This document shows, piece after piece, positions 20,061 through 30,999 of a stretch of 33,396 nt of DNA (its first letter is position 1; each line of letters begins with the position of its first letter). A program made the position numbers and the translations under genes. Origin of the DNA: Azolla pinnata (lineage: Eukaryota; Streptophyta; Polypodiopsida; Salviniales; Salviniaceae); the NCBI GenBank assembly GCA_037176905.1, contig JBBBWG010002382.1:1-33396 (forward strand), given 5' to 3'. The notes beneath the pieces were generated by a model. The model was not told the origin of the DNA and ran no database searches. It saw nothing but the letters and a program-made list of their open reading frames with translations.

Positions 20061-22300
20061 ATCAGATATCCGCATCACATTGCCCTTGATCCACCAGAGA
20101 TGGTTTTATCATCACATCACATCAAACCCTTGCTTGATCCAGCAGATATGGCTTTCACATCACATCAGATATGGCTTGTCACAGCCCTTCGAGCCCGCAA
20201 TCAGATATGGTGATCACACGCCCTTGGATTCCACACAGAATATGGTTTTACCAGTCTTCATGATCATGCACAACATGCCCACGCTGCGGAATCTTGGGCT
20301 CTGTACCTTGATCCCTGTTCTGTTCCAACTATGCTTCTCCTTCATCATGCTCCAGAGGCTCTCCGCATCTTTTACAGCCTGTCTGCTTCCCCCATGACCT
20401 AGTAGTGATTTGGATCTTTCCTGTGCCCCCACCGCCCCATGAAAAGCCGTGTCCACTCTACGCGCAAATTCCAACACCATTTCTCTTTGAAATACCAACG
20501 TGCTTGCCATCTATCCTCTTCACATGCTGGGAGCTGATTCTCTTCGCCTCTTCAAATGATTCCACTGAATTCCATACGCGACTCTGACATCATACGTGCA
20601 TTGCAGTTCCCTTTCCGTTGAGAAAAACCTGGTCCAAAAAAGCCCACAATCATACTCTGAAATCTCCTCTACAATACTTCTGCTTTTTTTTTTATCTGCA
20701 GTAAAAATCAGTAGAAAACGAAGAGCCTGATCGGTCATGTCATCGAAGAAACACCGTCGAATGACCAGGAATTCGATGAGTTACTTCACCTCGAGCACAA
20801 CGTTCAACAGCAAACAAAAATCATGTCAAACGTTCATCAGTATACAACAGTTACCCACAATCCGTGTTTAGAACTAAATTGAGAACAATGGCTTCAATCG
20901 AGCATTTAACACTATCCATTTCCCTGTTCCATGTGCATGTTGATTCTGACACCACCACCACATGCACAGACAATACATGTTCTTTGCAACTTGAATTTCG
21001 AAAAGACCAAACAAACAAGCTCGAAATTGATGCATATGAGTGTTTCTCTGAAGTCTCTTTATACACATTATTGAGAACATAAACGTACTCAAAACTGCTG
21101 CATAATTATAAACAAAATAGAGCATCAAATGAAGAAAAATCTAAACCAGTCATTGATTTATATGATGTTTTGGGGACAAACAACACAACAGATAAATATC
21201 TCAAATCTTTTTGGGGATAAACAACACCTAAAGATGGTCCCAAATCAATAAAAGGTTCAATCAAAGATATCGTATCTGGCTTTCTTTCTTGACAATCTCT
21301 TGAAAGAATCACAAAATGAGAATCCTTGCTTGCTTCCTGCAGAAACAAATGAGGACACAATGCAAGTCGGAAAGAAAATGGCCGAATAACTCTGCTGGAT
21401 TGTCATCATGAAAACAGACCCTGTGCATTAGCATTGCATCCATGGACCTGCATCATCATTTGAGAATAACATGGACTTTTTGAGCTTTCCACCTGTATCA
21501 CAAAGGTGTGGTTAAACATACATGCAATATAAACCCCTACAGATGTTTTATGTAAATGCATACACACACACACCCACACACACATATATATAGTTAAGGA
21601 AAACCATCCATGAGTGAGAGAACCTGCAGCCAAAACTATCACAAAGTCTTAAGCACACAAAAAACACCAACTCTTGTCAACCTAACCTGCTAATCTGCGA
21701 GACCCTTCCTGTAAATAGTCCAACATGTGTGCATAGTCCAACATGTGTGCACGTAAACATACATTTAGAGAGAAAGATACATATATATATATACATAGAT
21801 ATTTAGCCATGTATGTATGTCTATATATCTATATATAGACATACATACATGCCGATATATAGACATGTATATAATATGCATATAAATATGCATATGCATG
21901 TAACCACATACATAACCATGTATATGCAGATAGACATGTATATATATATGTGTGTGTAGTGACAACCATGTCAACATCTTGATTATGATTGTTATCAACA
22001 TCACCACCACCATTACCCTCACTCACTATCCTCACCATCAACACCCCCACCATCTTCCTTGTGCCCTCGAGCTTCTGCAAGCAAAAGTAGATTGGCAAAG
22101 AAGTACTCCACCGATGTACTCACCTGAAACTCCAACCTAAAATCACCCAAACAGCTGACTACAGGCTGCCTTTTGTATCAACCTACTAAACTGTCTTCTT
22201 AAGGAAGAAAAATATGCATAACACACAACACCTAATACATTCCACAATCGTGTCTTCTATATAACCTTTACATGAAATTTTAAACTGGATGCGATCTTCA
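20060..22300. other. Intergenic stretch with simple repeats
   Basis: No gene recognised. Further CAGATATGG/CATCACAT repeats continue to about 20230. AC- and TA-rich simple sequence lies at 21560-21595 and 21775-21955. The part nearest 22300 is probably 3' UTR and downstream sequence of the minus-strand U2AF35 gene. Confidence 0.5.
21808..21851. repeat. 44-bp perfect palindrome in AT-rich sequence
   Basis: Arms 21808-21827 and 21832-21851 (CATGTATGTATGTCTATATA and its complement) are separated by four bases. It could form a hairpin or cruciform, but it is built of simple TATG/TA units. Confidence 0.85.
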
Positions 22301-22598
22301 ACCTGCACACCTGCACAAATTCAAGCTGCTAAGTAAACTACCCCTAATGGCCACAGTGTAAAGACCTACCTGTTTGTTAACTCCAAAAGGATATTGCCCA
22401 GCTAACCAACGAAGGGTAGTGAAAGAGTCCAAAATGTGCACCCGTCTGAACTATTTTATGTTCCTTTTAGCATTGTCAGAAAATTCAAAACCCTACCTGT
22501 ACCCTATAGATCCGTTAGCCAAATCATACCAAAGCAAGGATAAACTACCCATCAGAAACACGCAGAGAAAGGATCCAGAGGTGGCTTACATTCCTTGG

Positions 22599-24518
22599 TT
22601 AGTGCCCATTTTCATTCCCTTCATCAGATCGGTGGTGCCCTTCTCGTTCTCGATTCCACTGCTCGATCTTTGCTCTTCGTTCTGCACTTCCTTCCCTCAC
22701 AGGAGGGTTCCTATCCCTATGTCCAGGTGGGCTTCGCCTTCGGCTCGATGGGCTATGGATTCTATCATCATCTCTTCTTCTAGGTCTACGGTCACCGCGT
22801 TCATACCTGCGGTCTTCTGACCTATCCCCATGGTTCATGGCCCGTCCACCGCGGCTGTGATGATCATTGTGATGCCTTCCGCGCCTGTTCTCATGCTCTC
22901 GATGTGGGCTCCGGCTCCGGCTCCGGCTCTTGTAGCTCCTCTGATACCTCCCAAATAGCTTCCTTCGCATTTCCCTGGGATTGTATAGCAAAATATGAAA
23001 TCCTGTTCACACACTTTACTGTCAAGAAGATATAGTTATTCTGGTTTAGAAATCACGTTCTCAAACTTATTGTACAGCCAAAATGAGCTGTGCATCAATG
23101 TGTGAACATTCTTTTGTGGTTTAAAATAGTTCACAGCACGTTGAACAAGCTTATGTAGTTGAGATGATGAGTATCCGTGTTCAACACACACATGCTGACA
23201 GAAATCTTTTTAAGCAGGCAAACAGCTCACTTCATGCTATTAAATTTTAAAATAAATCCACGTCCTGTTTGCTTTCTTTCAGGGTGGAACAAATCCACAT
23301 AGCATGCCATCGTCACAATCGATCAATCCCATAATTACAATCAATCAACCACCATTCTAGTTTCACAATCGATCCTGTGATTAACACAGTATGCATTATA
23401 TTCACGTCCTCTTATGTTTAAAACAACGAAAAGAAGAAAATTCACAATTCTGGGTTTCCAGCCTCCATATATGTACCTAAATATACATACACATATATAT
23501 ACACATAAATATATACATATGCATACACACATGTACATGTACATTTGCAATTACATACTCATATACAAAGTGTTCCAACCTGCTTGTTTTCTTCAAATGC
23601 ATGAAATTGCAATATCCTCCGCGGTTACAAGTATTCTCTTCATATTGCCTGCAAGTCGCCTCTCTGAAGTCGGTGACTGGCGAGAAGTCTACAATGATGG
23701 GACGCCCTGTGCATGCCGAAAGAATAAGAAAAACTTCACTGGTCAGCTATGGATACAACATTAATGATGTGTGAATAAGAAAAAGCCCATTTACCTGCGT
23801 AGAACCTTCCTGTCATTCCTTGTAGAGCTGCCGCTGCTTCCTCCTCCTCACGGAATTGTGCATAGACATTACCCACCTGTATAAATATACACATACATAT
23901 GTATGTATGGGTTTGGTATATGGGGAAAAGCATTAGGATTCGTTAAAAGCAACAACGTGTTAGTTAACCTTGAAAGCCAACCATGCCATGCCATACCATA
24001 TGATCGGCCATATTGTCACAGACATTCAGGCTCTCCAGCTCCCCATACTTGCTGAGCTCCTCGAATATGTCCTCGTAAAAGTCCTGAGATCAGGTCCAAA
24101 TCAAATTGGGAACAAACACTAAGAGGAAGCAAAGCTCTTTTGAGAGAGAGCAAGAACGCGTCGGAGGGAGGAGAGATGGGAGACGGAGAATCGCAGTACA
24201 CATGACTTACCAGTAGGGTAAAAGCCTGATTACGAACATAGAGAGAGAGAGAGAGAAGGAGAGGAGACCGACCTCGAAATGTTCTTGGATCTTTTGCGGA
24301 TCTGTGACAGCTTGGGCGGCGGCCACGTCCACGCCGATGTGGGTGCTGTAGTCGGGCTTCTGGTACATGTTGGAGAAGATGATGGTGGGGCTGATGGTGG
24401 GCCGGTTGTGGATGCGGGAGCAGCGGTCGCCATGGCGGCAGGCGCCGATCTTGAAGTAGAAGGGGCAGTTGACGCGGTCCTTCTCGGTGCCGAAGATGGA
24501 AGCGAGATGCTCCGCCAT
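22599..24518 (-). CDS. U2AF35: Splicing factor U2AF small subunit (U2AF35), 5 exons
   Basis: Binds the AG at the 3' splice site as the small subunit of the U2AF heterodimer in early spliceosome assembly, in the nucleus. Exons in gene order: 24518-24273, 24083-23997, 23876-23795, 23706-23580, 22974-22599; all GT/AG, total 918 bp, 305 aa. Exon 1 starts [20 protein letters not shown] with the first CCCH zinc finger (C18, C27, C33, H37). The RNP1-like motif [10 protein letters not shown] and RNP2-like LNVCDN form the atypical RRM (UHM) that holds U2AF65. Exon 4 has the second zinc finger ([19 protein letters not shown]). The C-terminus is RS-rich ([10 protein letters not shown]) and ends NENGH. 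Length is normal for plant U2AF35. The start is fixed by the family N-terminus. GA and TA simple repeats lie inside introns 1 and 4. Upstream is an unusual array of leader copies and TTTAGGG repeats. Confidence 0.97.
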
Positions 24519-24690
24519 CGCCCACGACTCTCTGTCTGTTCTGTTCCTCTGTTCTTCTCTTCTTCCCGCTGCGCAGGGGAGTGACGGTGAAGACGACGAT
24601 GATCAGGCTTCCGCTTTCACACTTGTCCGGACAAAACGATTCCTCATGTTTTCTTGACTCTGGGTTTTTTGGCCACTGTTTTGGCCTACA
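24519..24690 (-). promoter_or_regulatory. U2AF35 leader/proximal promoter (parent copy of the array)
   Basis: This is the sequence directly upstream of the U2AF35 ATG. It contains CTTCCCGCTGCGCAGGGG, CACTTGTCCGGACAAAAC and TTTGGCC(A) motifs on the plus strand. All are repeated in the copies to the right. CGACGATGATCAGGCTTC is also shared. It is the 5' UTR/promoter by position only; the transcription start is not known. Confidence 0.7.
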
Positions 24691-25790
24691 GAGTTTAGGG
24701 TTCAAAGTTCAGGGTTTAGGGTTTAGGGTTTAGGGTTAGGGTTTAGGGGTTAGGGGTTAGGGTTTAGGGGTTAAGGGTTTAGGGTTAGGGTTTAGGGGTT
24801 GGGGTTTAGTTTAGGGTTTAGTTTAGGGTTTAGTTTAGGGTTTAGTTTAGGGTTTAGTTTAGGGTTTAGGGTTAGTTTAGGGGTTAGGGTTTAGGGGTTA
24901 GGGTTTAGGGGTTAGGGTTTAGGGTTTAGGGTTTAGGGGTTAGGGTTAGGGTTTAAGGTTTTGCATAGCCGGCAACTCTGCCTGTCTATCTTCTGTTCTT
25001 CCCGTTGCGCAGGGGACTGATAGTGAAGATGACGATGCTCAGGCTTCTGCTTTCACACTTGTCCGGACAAAACAGTTCCTCCTGTTTTCTTGACTCTGGG
25101 TTTTTTTTGCCATTGTTTGGCCTACAGAGTTTAGGGTTTAGGGGTTAGGGTTTAGGGGTTAGGGTTAGGGTTTAAGGTTTTGCATAGCCGACAACTTTGC
25201 CTGTCTATCTTCTGTTCTTCCCGTTGCGTAGGGGACTGATGGTGAAGACGACGATGCTCAGGCTTCTGCTTTCACACTTGTCCGGACAAAACAATTCCTC
25301 CTGTTTTCTTGACTCCAGGTTTTTTGGCCACTGTTTGGCCCACAGAGTTTAGGGTTTAGGGGTTAGGGTTAGGGTTTAAGGTTTTGCATAGCCGATGACT
25401 CTGTTTGTCTATCTTCTGTTCTTCCGGTCGACTAATGGTGAAGACGACGATGCCTTAGGCTTCCGCTTTCACACTTGTCCGGACAAAACGATTCCTCCTG
25501 TTTTCTTGACTCCAGGTTTTTTGGCCACTGTTTGGCCTACAAAGTTTAGGGTTTAGGGGTTAGGGGTTAGGGTTAGGGTTTAAGGTTTTGCATAGCCAAT
25601 GACTCTATCCGTCTTTTGTTCTTCCCGCTGCACAGGATTGATTGTGAAGATGATGATGCTCAGGCCCCCCGCTCTCACACTTGTCCGGAAAAAACAATTT
25701 CTCTTGTTTCTTGACTTTAGGTTTGGCCACTATTTGGCCTACAGAGTTTAGGGTTTAGGGTTTAAGATTTTGGGGCTTATGTAGGGTTTA
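24690..25790. repeat. Tandem copies of the U2AF35 leader alternating with TTTAGGG arrays
   Basis: TTGTCCGGAC-type anchors occur at 24623 (gene copy), 25059, 25278, 25475 and 25681, so four extra copies spaced 436, 219, 197 and 206 bp. Each copy runs from about TTTTGCATAGCCG through CTTCTGTTCTTCCCG, GAAGACGACGATG, TTCACACTTGTCC to TTTGGCCTACAGAG. Each is followed by a TTTAGGG/TTAGGGG stretch. The longest telomere-like block is about 24700-24960. On the U2AF35 sense strand these read as repeated AAACCCTAA telo-boxes. Confidence 0.9.
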
Positions 25791-25823
25791 GGGGTTAGGG
25801 TAAGGGTTTAAGGTTTTTGGGGG

Positions 25824-26190
25824 ATTAGGGGTTTAAGCTTCTTCTTCGAGTCTTGTTCATAATCGCGTACTCGACGAAAAGGCATTTTTTGTTTACAGGC
25901 AGCATCGCCCTTCCTCACTAACGTAGGGTTTAGGGTTTAGGGTTTAGGGGTTAGGGTTTAAGGTTTTTGGGGGGCTTAGGGTTTAAGGTTCAGGGCTTCT
26001 TCTTCGAGTCTTGTTCATAATTGCATACTCGACAAAAAAAGCTTGTTTTTTTTTTTACAGGCGGCATCGCCCCTCCTCGCTAATGTAGAGGTTAAGGCTT
26101 AGTTAGGGCTTACGGTTTAGGGTTTAGGGGTTTAAGGTTTAAGGCTTCTTCTCCGCAGTCTTGGCAAAATCGCGTACCTCGACAAGTTTG
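25824..26190. repeat. Second repeated unit among TTTAGGG arrays, three copies
   Basis: The series CTTCTTCTTCGAGTCTTGTT, ATCGCGTACTCGAC, TTTACAGGCRGCATCGCC and CTAAYGTAG occurs at about 25838-25925 and 25988-26085, and in part at 26140-26190. It is interspersed with AGGGTTTAGGG. Its source gene or element is not in this window. Confidence 0.8.
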
Positions 26191-26272
26191 AATCTAGGTT
26201 TGGACAAGATAAGTTGTGTAGACATGAAGTTTAGGTCCCACTTTTCAACTTATCCTGTCCAAACCTAGATTC
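26190..26272. ncRNA. Near-perfect 27-bp inverted repeat (fold-back), 29-base loop
   Basis: Arms 26190-26216 and 26246-26272 (first arm starts GAATCTAGGTTTGGACAA) pair at 26 of 27 positions. The one mismatch (A opposite C) is a G:U pair if the minus strand is transcribed. Outer flanks (AAGTTT versus AAACTTT, with a six-base bulge) would extend the stem. Size and shape resemble a plant MIRNA or short-hairpin precursor or a tiny MITE. No evidence of transcription from sequence alone. Confidence 0.35.
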
Positions 26273-26279
26273 GATACTA

Positions 26280-26910
26280 AACTTTCCTTGAACATCGAGA
26301 GTCGCTAATTAGAACCAGATGTATCGGTACGTAAACAATGTATTCTTTTTTGGTATTTGACCTTCGAAGACGATAATAAAATCTATCTATCTATCAATCC
26401 TACGGAGTCTGGGTCGTGTCTCAAAACGATTAGCTAAGCATCTGTGGCAAGCCACCCAACCAACTCCCTGATACTACGTACACATGCTCATCAAACAGCG
26501 CATTTTAGCTCTATTGTAAAGCAGCAAGCAAGCAGCAAAGCTTTCATTACCCAGACAGCATGATCGAAGCGGTTCATCGAACAGGTTTCTTCCAGATTAG
26601 GGAAAAACCGCTTCATTGGCACTCGTCTCGTTGGCAACACGAACGATGACGAATTGAGAATTGCATCGACGAATTCGATCACATGGGGCGCGCTCCGAAA
26701 GCTTGCCAAGCAATGTCATGGCCCTCCACTGTGCTTCGGCGTCAGTCGTTACGATATCCAATCTCCGATTTCCGCCTTTCCTCTTTATTTTTAAAACGTG
26801 CAATCTCATGCTCGATTCTGCACAAACATAGCATAAGGAAGGCGTCGATCATTGCTTCGATCATTGCGTCGATAATAATCGATGTTTGACCTGCGCAATA
26901 TTTCTCACAC
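26280..26910. other. Intergenic region upstream of the GDSL gene
   Basis: Two overlapping minus-strand ORFs of about 70 codons (26491-26709, 26597-26809) show no motifs I recognise. A TCGATCATTGCTTCGATCAT duplication lies at about 26848-26880. Confidence 0.4.
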
Positions 26911-26913
26911 TTG

Positions 26914-26920
26914 TATATAT
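26914..26920 (+). promoter_or_regulatory. TATA-like box of the GDSL gene
   Basis: TATATAT sits 63 bp before the start codon at 26983, leaving a leader of about 35 bases. This is the expected spacing for a short-leader plant gene. Confidence 0.5.
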
Positions 26921-26982
26921 GATGGGCGCCCTACGAGCGTTCCGCAAAATATGATCAGAAGAGGGCGTAGGAAGAGCTACCG

Positions 26983-28919
26983 ATGGAGATGCGCAGGCTG
27001 GCATTCGCTTTGGCTTCATTCCTCTTGATCGTCTCGGTGGCTGGTAAGGTTGCCGATCGCCAATCTCGTGGTTATGTTTTTGAGGAAATCGGCAAAAAAC
27101 CGCCGAATTAATCGCATTGGAATGCCTACTAAAATTAAAACAATTACGCCATTAAGGCCTAGTTTTATCGCCCAATTAGCCGATCGAATACTAAATTATT
27201 TAGATTCCTAAAAGTTTTGTCGAGGATCATCGATTGGATCGCGGATCGGATTCGTGCAGAGGGTACGCAGCTGCAGCGGACTCGGAGGTACAAAGCGTTG
27301 TTCGTGTTCGGGGACTCGTATGCGGACACGGGGAATCGCGACAAGACCGATTCCGCGCTCAATCTCATCGGGGAGGCGAATCGAGCGCCGTGGCGCAAAC
27401 CCTACGGCTCAACTTGGCCCGGAACCCCTTCCGGAAGGTTCTCCGACGGCCGCGTCTTCACCGACTTCTACGGTAAACCCAATATCGTCGATTCACATGC
27501 TATGCTACCAATCTCCCAGTCGTCAATCCGGGTCCATCGGATAATCGGAATCCCGAGAGCCAGAGAAGGTTATAGGATTGATTGGCGAGAAGCAATTAGG
27601 AATCAATCGAGTAGCGATAAAACCAGGCATTTGCGATTAGCGGCCTAATTCGTAAATCTCGATCCGCAGCTTCCCATCTGGGAGTCAAGCGGCCCATACC
27701 GCACCGCCTTCTGAACTCTTCAACGGGCAAGTCTGGCACGGCATCGGGCATCAACTTCGCCTACGGAGGAAGCGGGGTTCTCTTCACGCTCGATCCCACA
27801 TACCCCAATCTTACTGCGCAAATCCGGCAGCTGAAATCGCTCATCGACCGAGGCGTGGTCTCGAAGCGCCTCGTAGCCTCCTCCGCCTGCCTCCTCGTGA
27901 TCGCCGGGAACGATTACACAGGGTTCCTCGCGACGAATCCAGTCGATCAAGTCGGTAGCCCGTTCCCTAATCCATAAGATCAAAGTTTAATCGATTCCAT
28001 ACGATAGAAAAATGCGGATTGATTCGGATTACCGAACAAAAACCGTCATATTGGCTATAAACTATATCGATAACCGATATCCGATTAAGAGTTATAATTA
28101 ACACAATAAACCAAATTAACATCTTGGTGTGTCATCAAGCATATCAAAATTATAGGAAATAGGAGGTTTGGTGGCAAACAACACCATGATTCCTAGACCA
28201 TGTTAAATTTATTTACAAGGCCTTTTCTTCGTAATTAATCATCATAACTAGTGATGCCATGAACGGGAAATCGCTGCCGTGATCGCAACGATGTACAGCT
28301 ATTGTACGCCCGATGATATGCTATGATCGAATGCTTAACGCCGGATCAATCGCTGCAGGTGGGTGAATTCATCCCCGAGCTCATGAATGGGATCAGCCAC
28401 ATCATTGAGAGCCTGATCCGGATATTCAAAGCCGTAGCCGTCTCGAATCTAGAGCCGCTCGGCTGCCTTCCGTCTGCGACATCATCCAACAATCACACGG
28501 CGTGCGTTGCGGCCTCGAACAATGCGTTGAGCGTTCCGCACAATCAGCAGCTCGCGGCCAAGCTGAAGCGCCTTCGGGAGAAGCACACGAATCGCACTAT
28601 CACGCAGCTCGATCTCTATTCAGCGTTCATCGCCGCGAAAGGTACGCATGCACGCATTGATCATCGTCAATAATGCATCGGAATTAATGATCGATATTGC
28701 ATTGTGCTTTGATTGAATCCATGATTTGACATAGATGACCTTTCGCTACGGCCTTGCTGCCGAGGTGTTAATGGAAGCTTGTGTGGGGATGTCGATCGCA
28801 ATGGCGCGCCTCTTTACACGGTGTGTTCCTCGCCCGAATCGGCCTTGTTCTGGGATCAGGCTCATCCCACCAATAGTGGGTGGAAGAAGATTGCCAACCT
28901 TTTGTTCAAACAAGATTGA
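26983..28919 (+). CDS. GDSL-type esterase/lipase (SGNH hydrolase), secreted, 5 exons
   Basis: Hydrolyses ester bonds of lipids or acetylated polymers, probably in the cell wall or secretory path; natural substrate unknown. Exons: 26983-27043, 27260-27472, 27670-27950, 28359-28641, 28735-28919, 1023 bp, 340 aa, close to the usual 340-380. Exon 1 encodes a signal peptide (MEMRRLAFALASFLLIVSVA). Exon 2 has block I, FVFGDSYADTGN (catalytic Ser), and SGRFSDGRVFTDF. Exon 3 has GINFAYGGSGV (oxyanion Gly) and IAGNDY (block III Asn). Exon 4 has VSNLEPLGCLP. Exon 5 has the PCCRG, TVCSSPESALFWDQAHPT end with the catalytic Asp and His. All four catalytic blocks are intact. GDSY instead of GDSL is common in the At5g03610-like group. 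The donor after exon 3 is a weak GTCGGT, chosen because it alone keeps the frame into exon 4. Confidence 0.93.
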
Positions 28920-29960
28920 TCATGCAAATTTACTGCATGGCTTCATTAATATGAAAATTAAGCCCATGTTTCCAGTAAATTACTCGTTCCACTACAATTA
29001 AGAAAATACTCGTACAAGATAATCAAACATTGTAATTATCAAATCTTTTAGAGTCTCCATTCTCTTGTTGTCAATTTAATCTTACACTTGCTAGCATTTG
29101 CACACTTGTAATACTCCCTTTTACTGCATTCCTTATCAGCTTAGCCTAATGTCTGCCATTTCTATGTCTGAACGCATGACCTCGTGGTCGGGAGTCACAT
29201 ATGTTGACATTGAACAATGATTTATTATAATATTCTAATGATGTGCTCATGATCCCACACACGGCCATTCAAAGCAAAATATATATCGATCGGTGTGAAA
29301 GGAAATATAGCATCTGAAGTGTAGGCAGGGTGGCTGTCATTAACATGAGTTGGATTGTTGTTAGTGATGGTGATAGATTGTGCTTTATAATTTATAAATG
29401 CATACCTTTATCAACAATATGTAACAGCAAATATCAACAGAAACGAAAAGTCGGTCGGTTTGATAGCATTCATTGATATGCAGAACCATCAATAATTTTT
29501 TCGGGGATAATATCCATGACTGTCTAGAGAGAATAACGACAATTCTGCTGTTCAAGGGTTGTCGTCAATAGTATTGACGATTCCACAGAAAATTATCAGC
29601 TACTACCATGTCAATAAAATCGTTGATAGGATCAAAGATTCTTTAAAACATCCAAATCATCGATAGTATTGACAATTCTTCAAACATCTATATCACATGT
29701 TGGATTTCATTTTTCCAACATAATCGTTGATATTTTCAAGGATTGTGTTTTTTTTTTCCAAAGAAAAATCCTTCTATTAGTTAGGGAGAACATGTCACGG
29801 ATAGACATAGAAGAGAATAATAGAGGTAGAGAAGGGTAGAAGAGTGACAAGTAAAAGATGGATAAAGCTAAGTATTGATTTCGTAATTGGTGTTGTTCAC
29901 CTTGGTGAGATCAAGGTGAACCCTTGCATTTATATAATTCTAGAACTCCTGCTTGCAAAA
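28920..29960. other. 3' flank of the GDSL gene and non-genic sequence
   Basis: No gene seen. Diverged repeats around TCGATAGTATTGACAATTC occur at about 29560-29690. A 10-bp inverted repeat (GTTCACCTTG, 7-base loop) lies at 29895-29921, just before the CACTA terminus. Confidence 0.5.
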
Positions 29961-29961
29961 A

Positions 29962-30955
29962 CACTACAAGGTATTGACGAATTTGCTGCGCATTTTACTA
30001 TGAGATTTCATTAAATAGATAAAGGGAAAAAAATTGTTGTACCTTTACCGCCGCGATTTTTGACACATCATTTATTGTGCATTTACCGCGAAGTTTACTG
30101 CACTCATTGACACTTTTATCGCGAATCTACTGGACATTTTATTGCGAATTTGTCAGACATTTTACGTCGAATTTGTTGTGCTTTTGAAATGAGATTTACT
30201 GCATGTTTGATCAATAATTTAGTGCAATCCTGATGCAAGTGTTATTGCTTATTTGCCACAATGTTTACTGCATCTTTGACGCATAGATGATATCACTTTA
30301 CTGCACATTTGACGCAAGATTTATTGTAATTTTAACGTGAATTTCACTGTTAGATTGACACACTATTTATTACTCATTTGATGCGAGTTTAATTGCAAAG
30401 TTGATGCATTTGTTTCTGCTTTGTAGAAGAGAGGTTTATTGTAAATTTGATGTGAGGTTTATTGCAAATTTGACGAGAGATTTTCTACAAATTTGACGCG
30501 TGATTTTCTACAAATTTGACGCGAGATTTTCCACAAATTTGATGCGAGATTTTCTACAAATTTGACGCGAGATTTATTGAAAATTTGATGCAAGTTTTAC
30601 TGCTAATTTGATGTGAGATTTGCAGCAAATTGGACGCGAGATTTACTGCTAATTTGTTGTGAGTGTTATCGAAAATTTGACACTTATTTACTACAAATTT
30701 GACGCTAGCTTTACAGCTGCAAAGTTGATGCTTATTTACTACAAATTTTGCTGCATTTTAACTGTTGATTTATTACTCGTTTGTTTGACATTTTAATGCT
30801 TATTTACTGCGTATTTGTTGCAAATTTATTGCATGTTTACTAATACGTATTTGGATGCTTGCTTGTCGTTTGCTGCTCATTTGCAGGTGCTTTGTTGTTG
30901 TTTATCGTTATTTTATTGTGTGTTAACTACAATATTTTGCGGCAATTAATTGAAT
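29962..30955 (+). mobile_element. CACTA (En/Spm) transposon terminus with subterminal repeats
   Basis: CACTACAAG at 29962-29970 is the hallmark start of plant CACTA terminal inverted repeats. It is followed by nearly 1 kb of short direct repeats mixing TTTGACGCGAGATT, TTTACTGC and TTTGTTGC motifs, as expected of the subterminal repeats bound by CACTA transposase. The most regular part, about 30430-30660, has a 23-bp period (AATTTGACGCGAGATTTTCT core). The matching right terminus (CTTGTAGTG) was not found inside the window, so the element is truncated, diverged at that end, or extends beyond. Confidence 0.6.
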
Positions 30956-30999
30956 ATCTTGATTTATATTTTTAAATAATAAAATTATAGAACTAAAAA

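Noticed and set aside
24016-24705. Minus-strand 229-codon frame upstream of and across U2AF35 exon 1
   Set aside because: It is in a different frame from the U2AF35 start, reads through intron 1, and overlaps the leader.
24690-26130. True chromosome end
   Set aside because: The TTTAGGG stretches are degenerate, interrupted by other sequence, and flanked by genes on both sides, so they are interstitial.
26491-26809. Minus-strand ORFs upstream of the GDSL gene
   Set aside because: Short and overlapping, with no recognisable domain and no exon partners.
30430-30660. CRISPR-like array
   Set aside because: Direct repeats have no unique spacers, and the context is a plant nuclear transposon.
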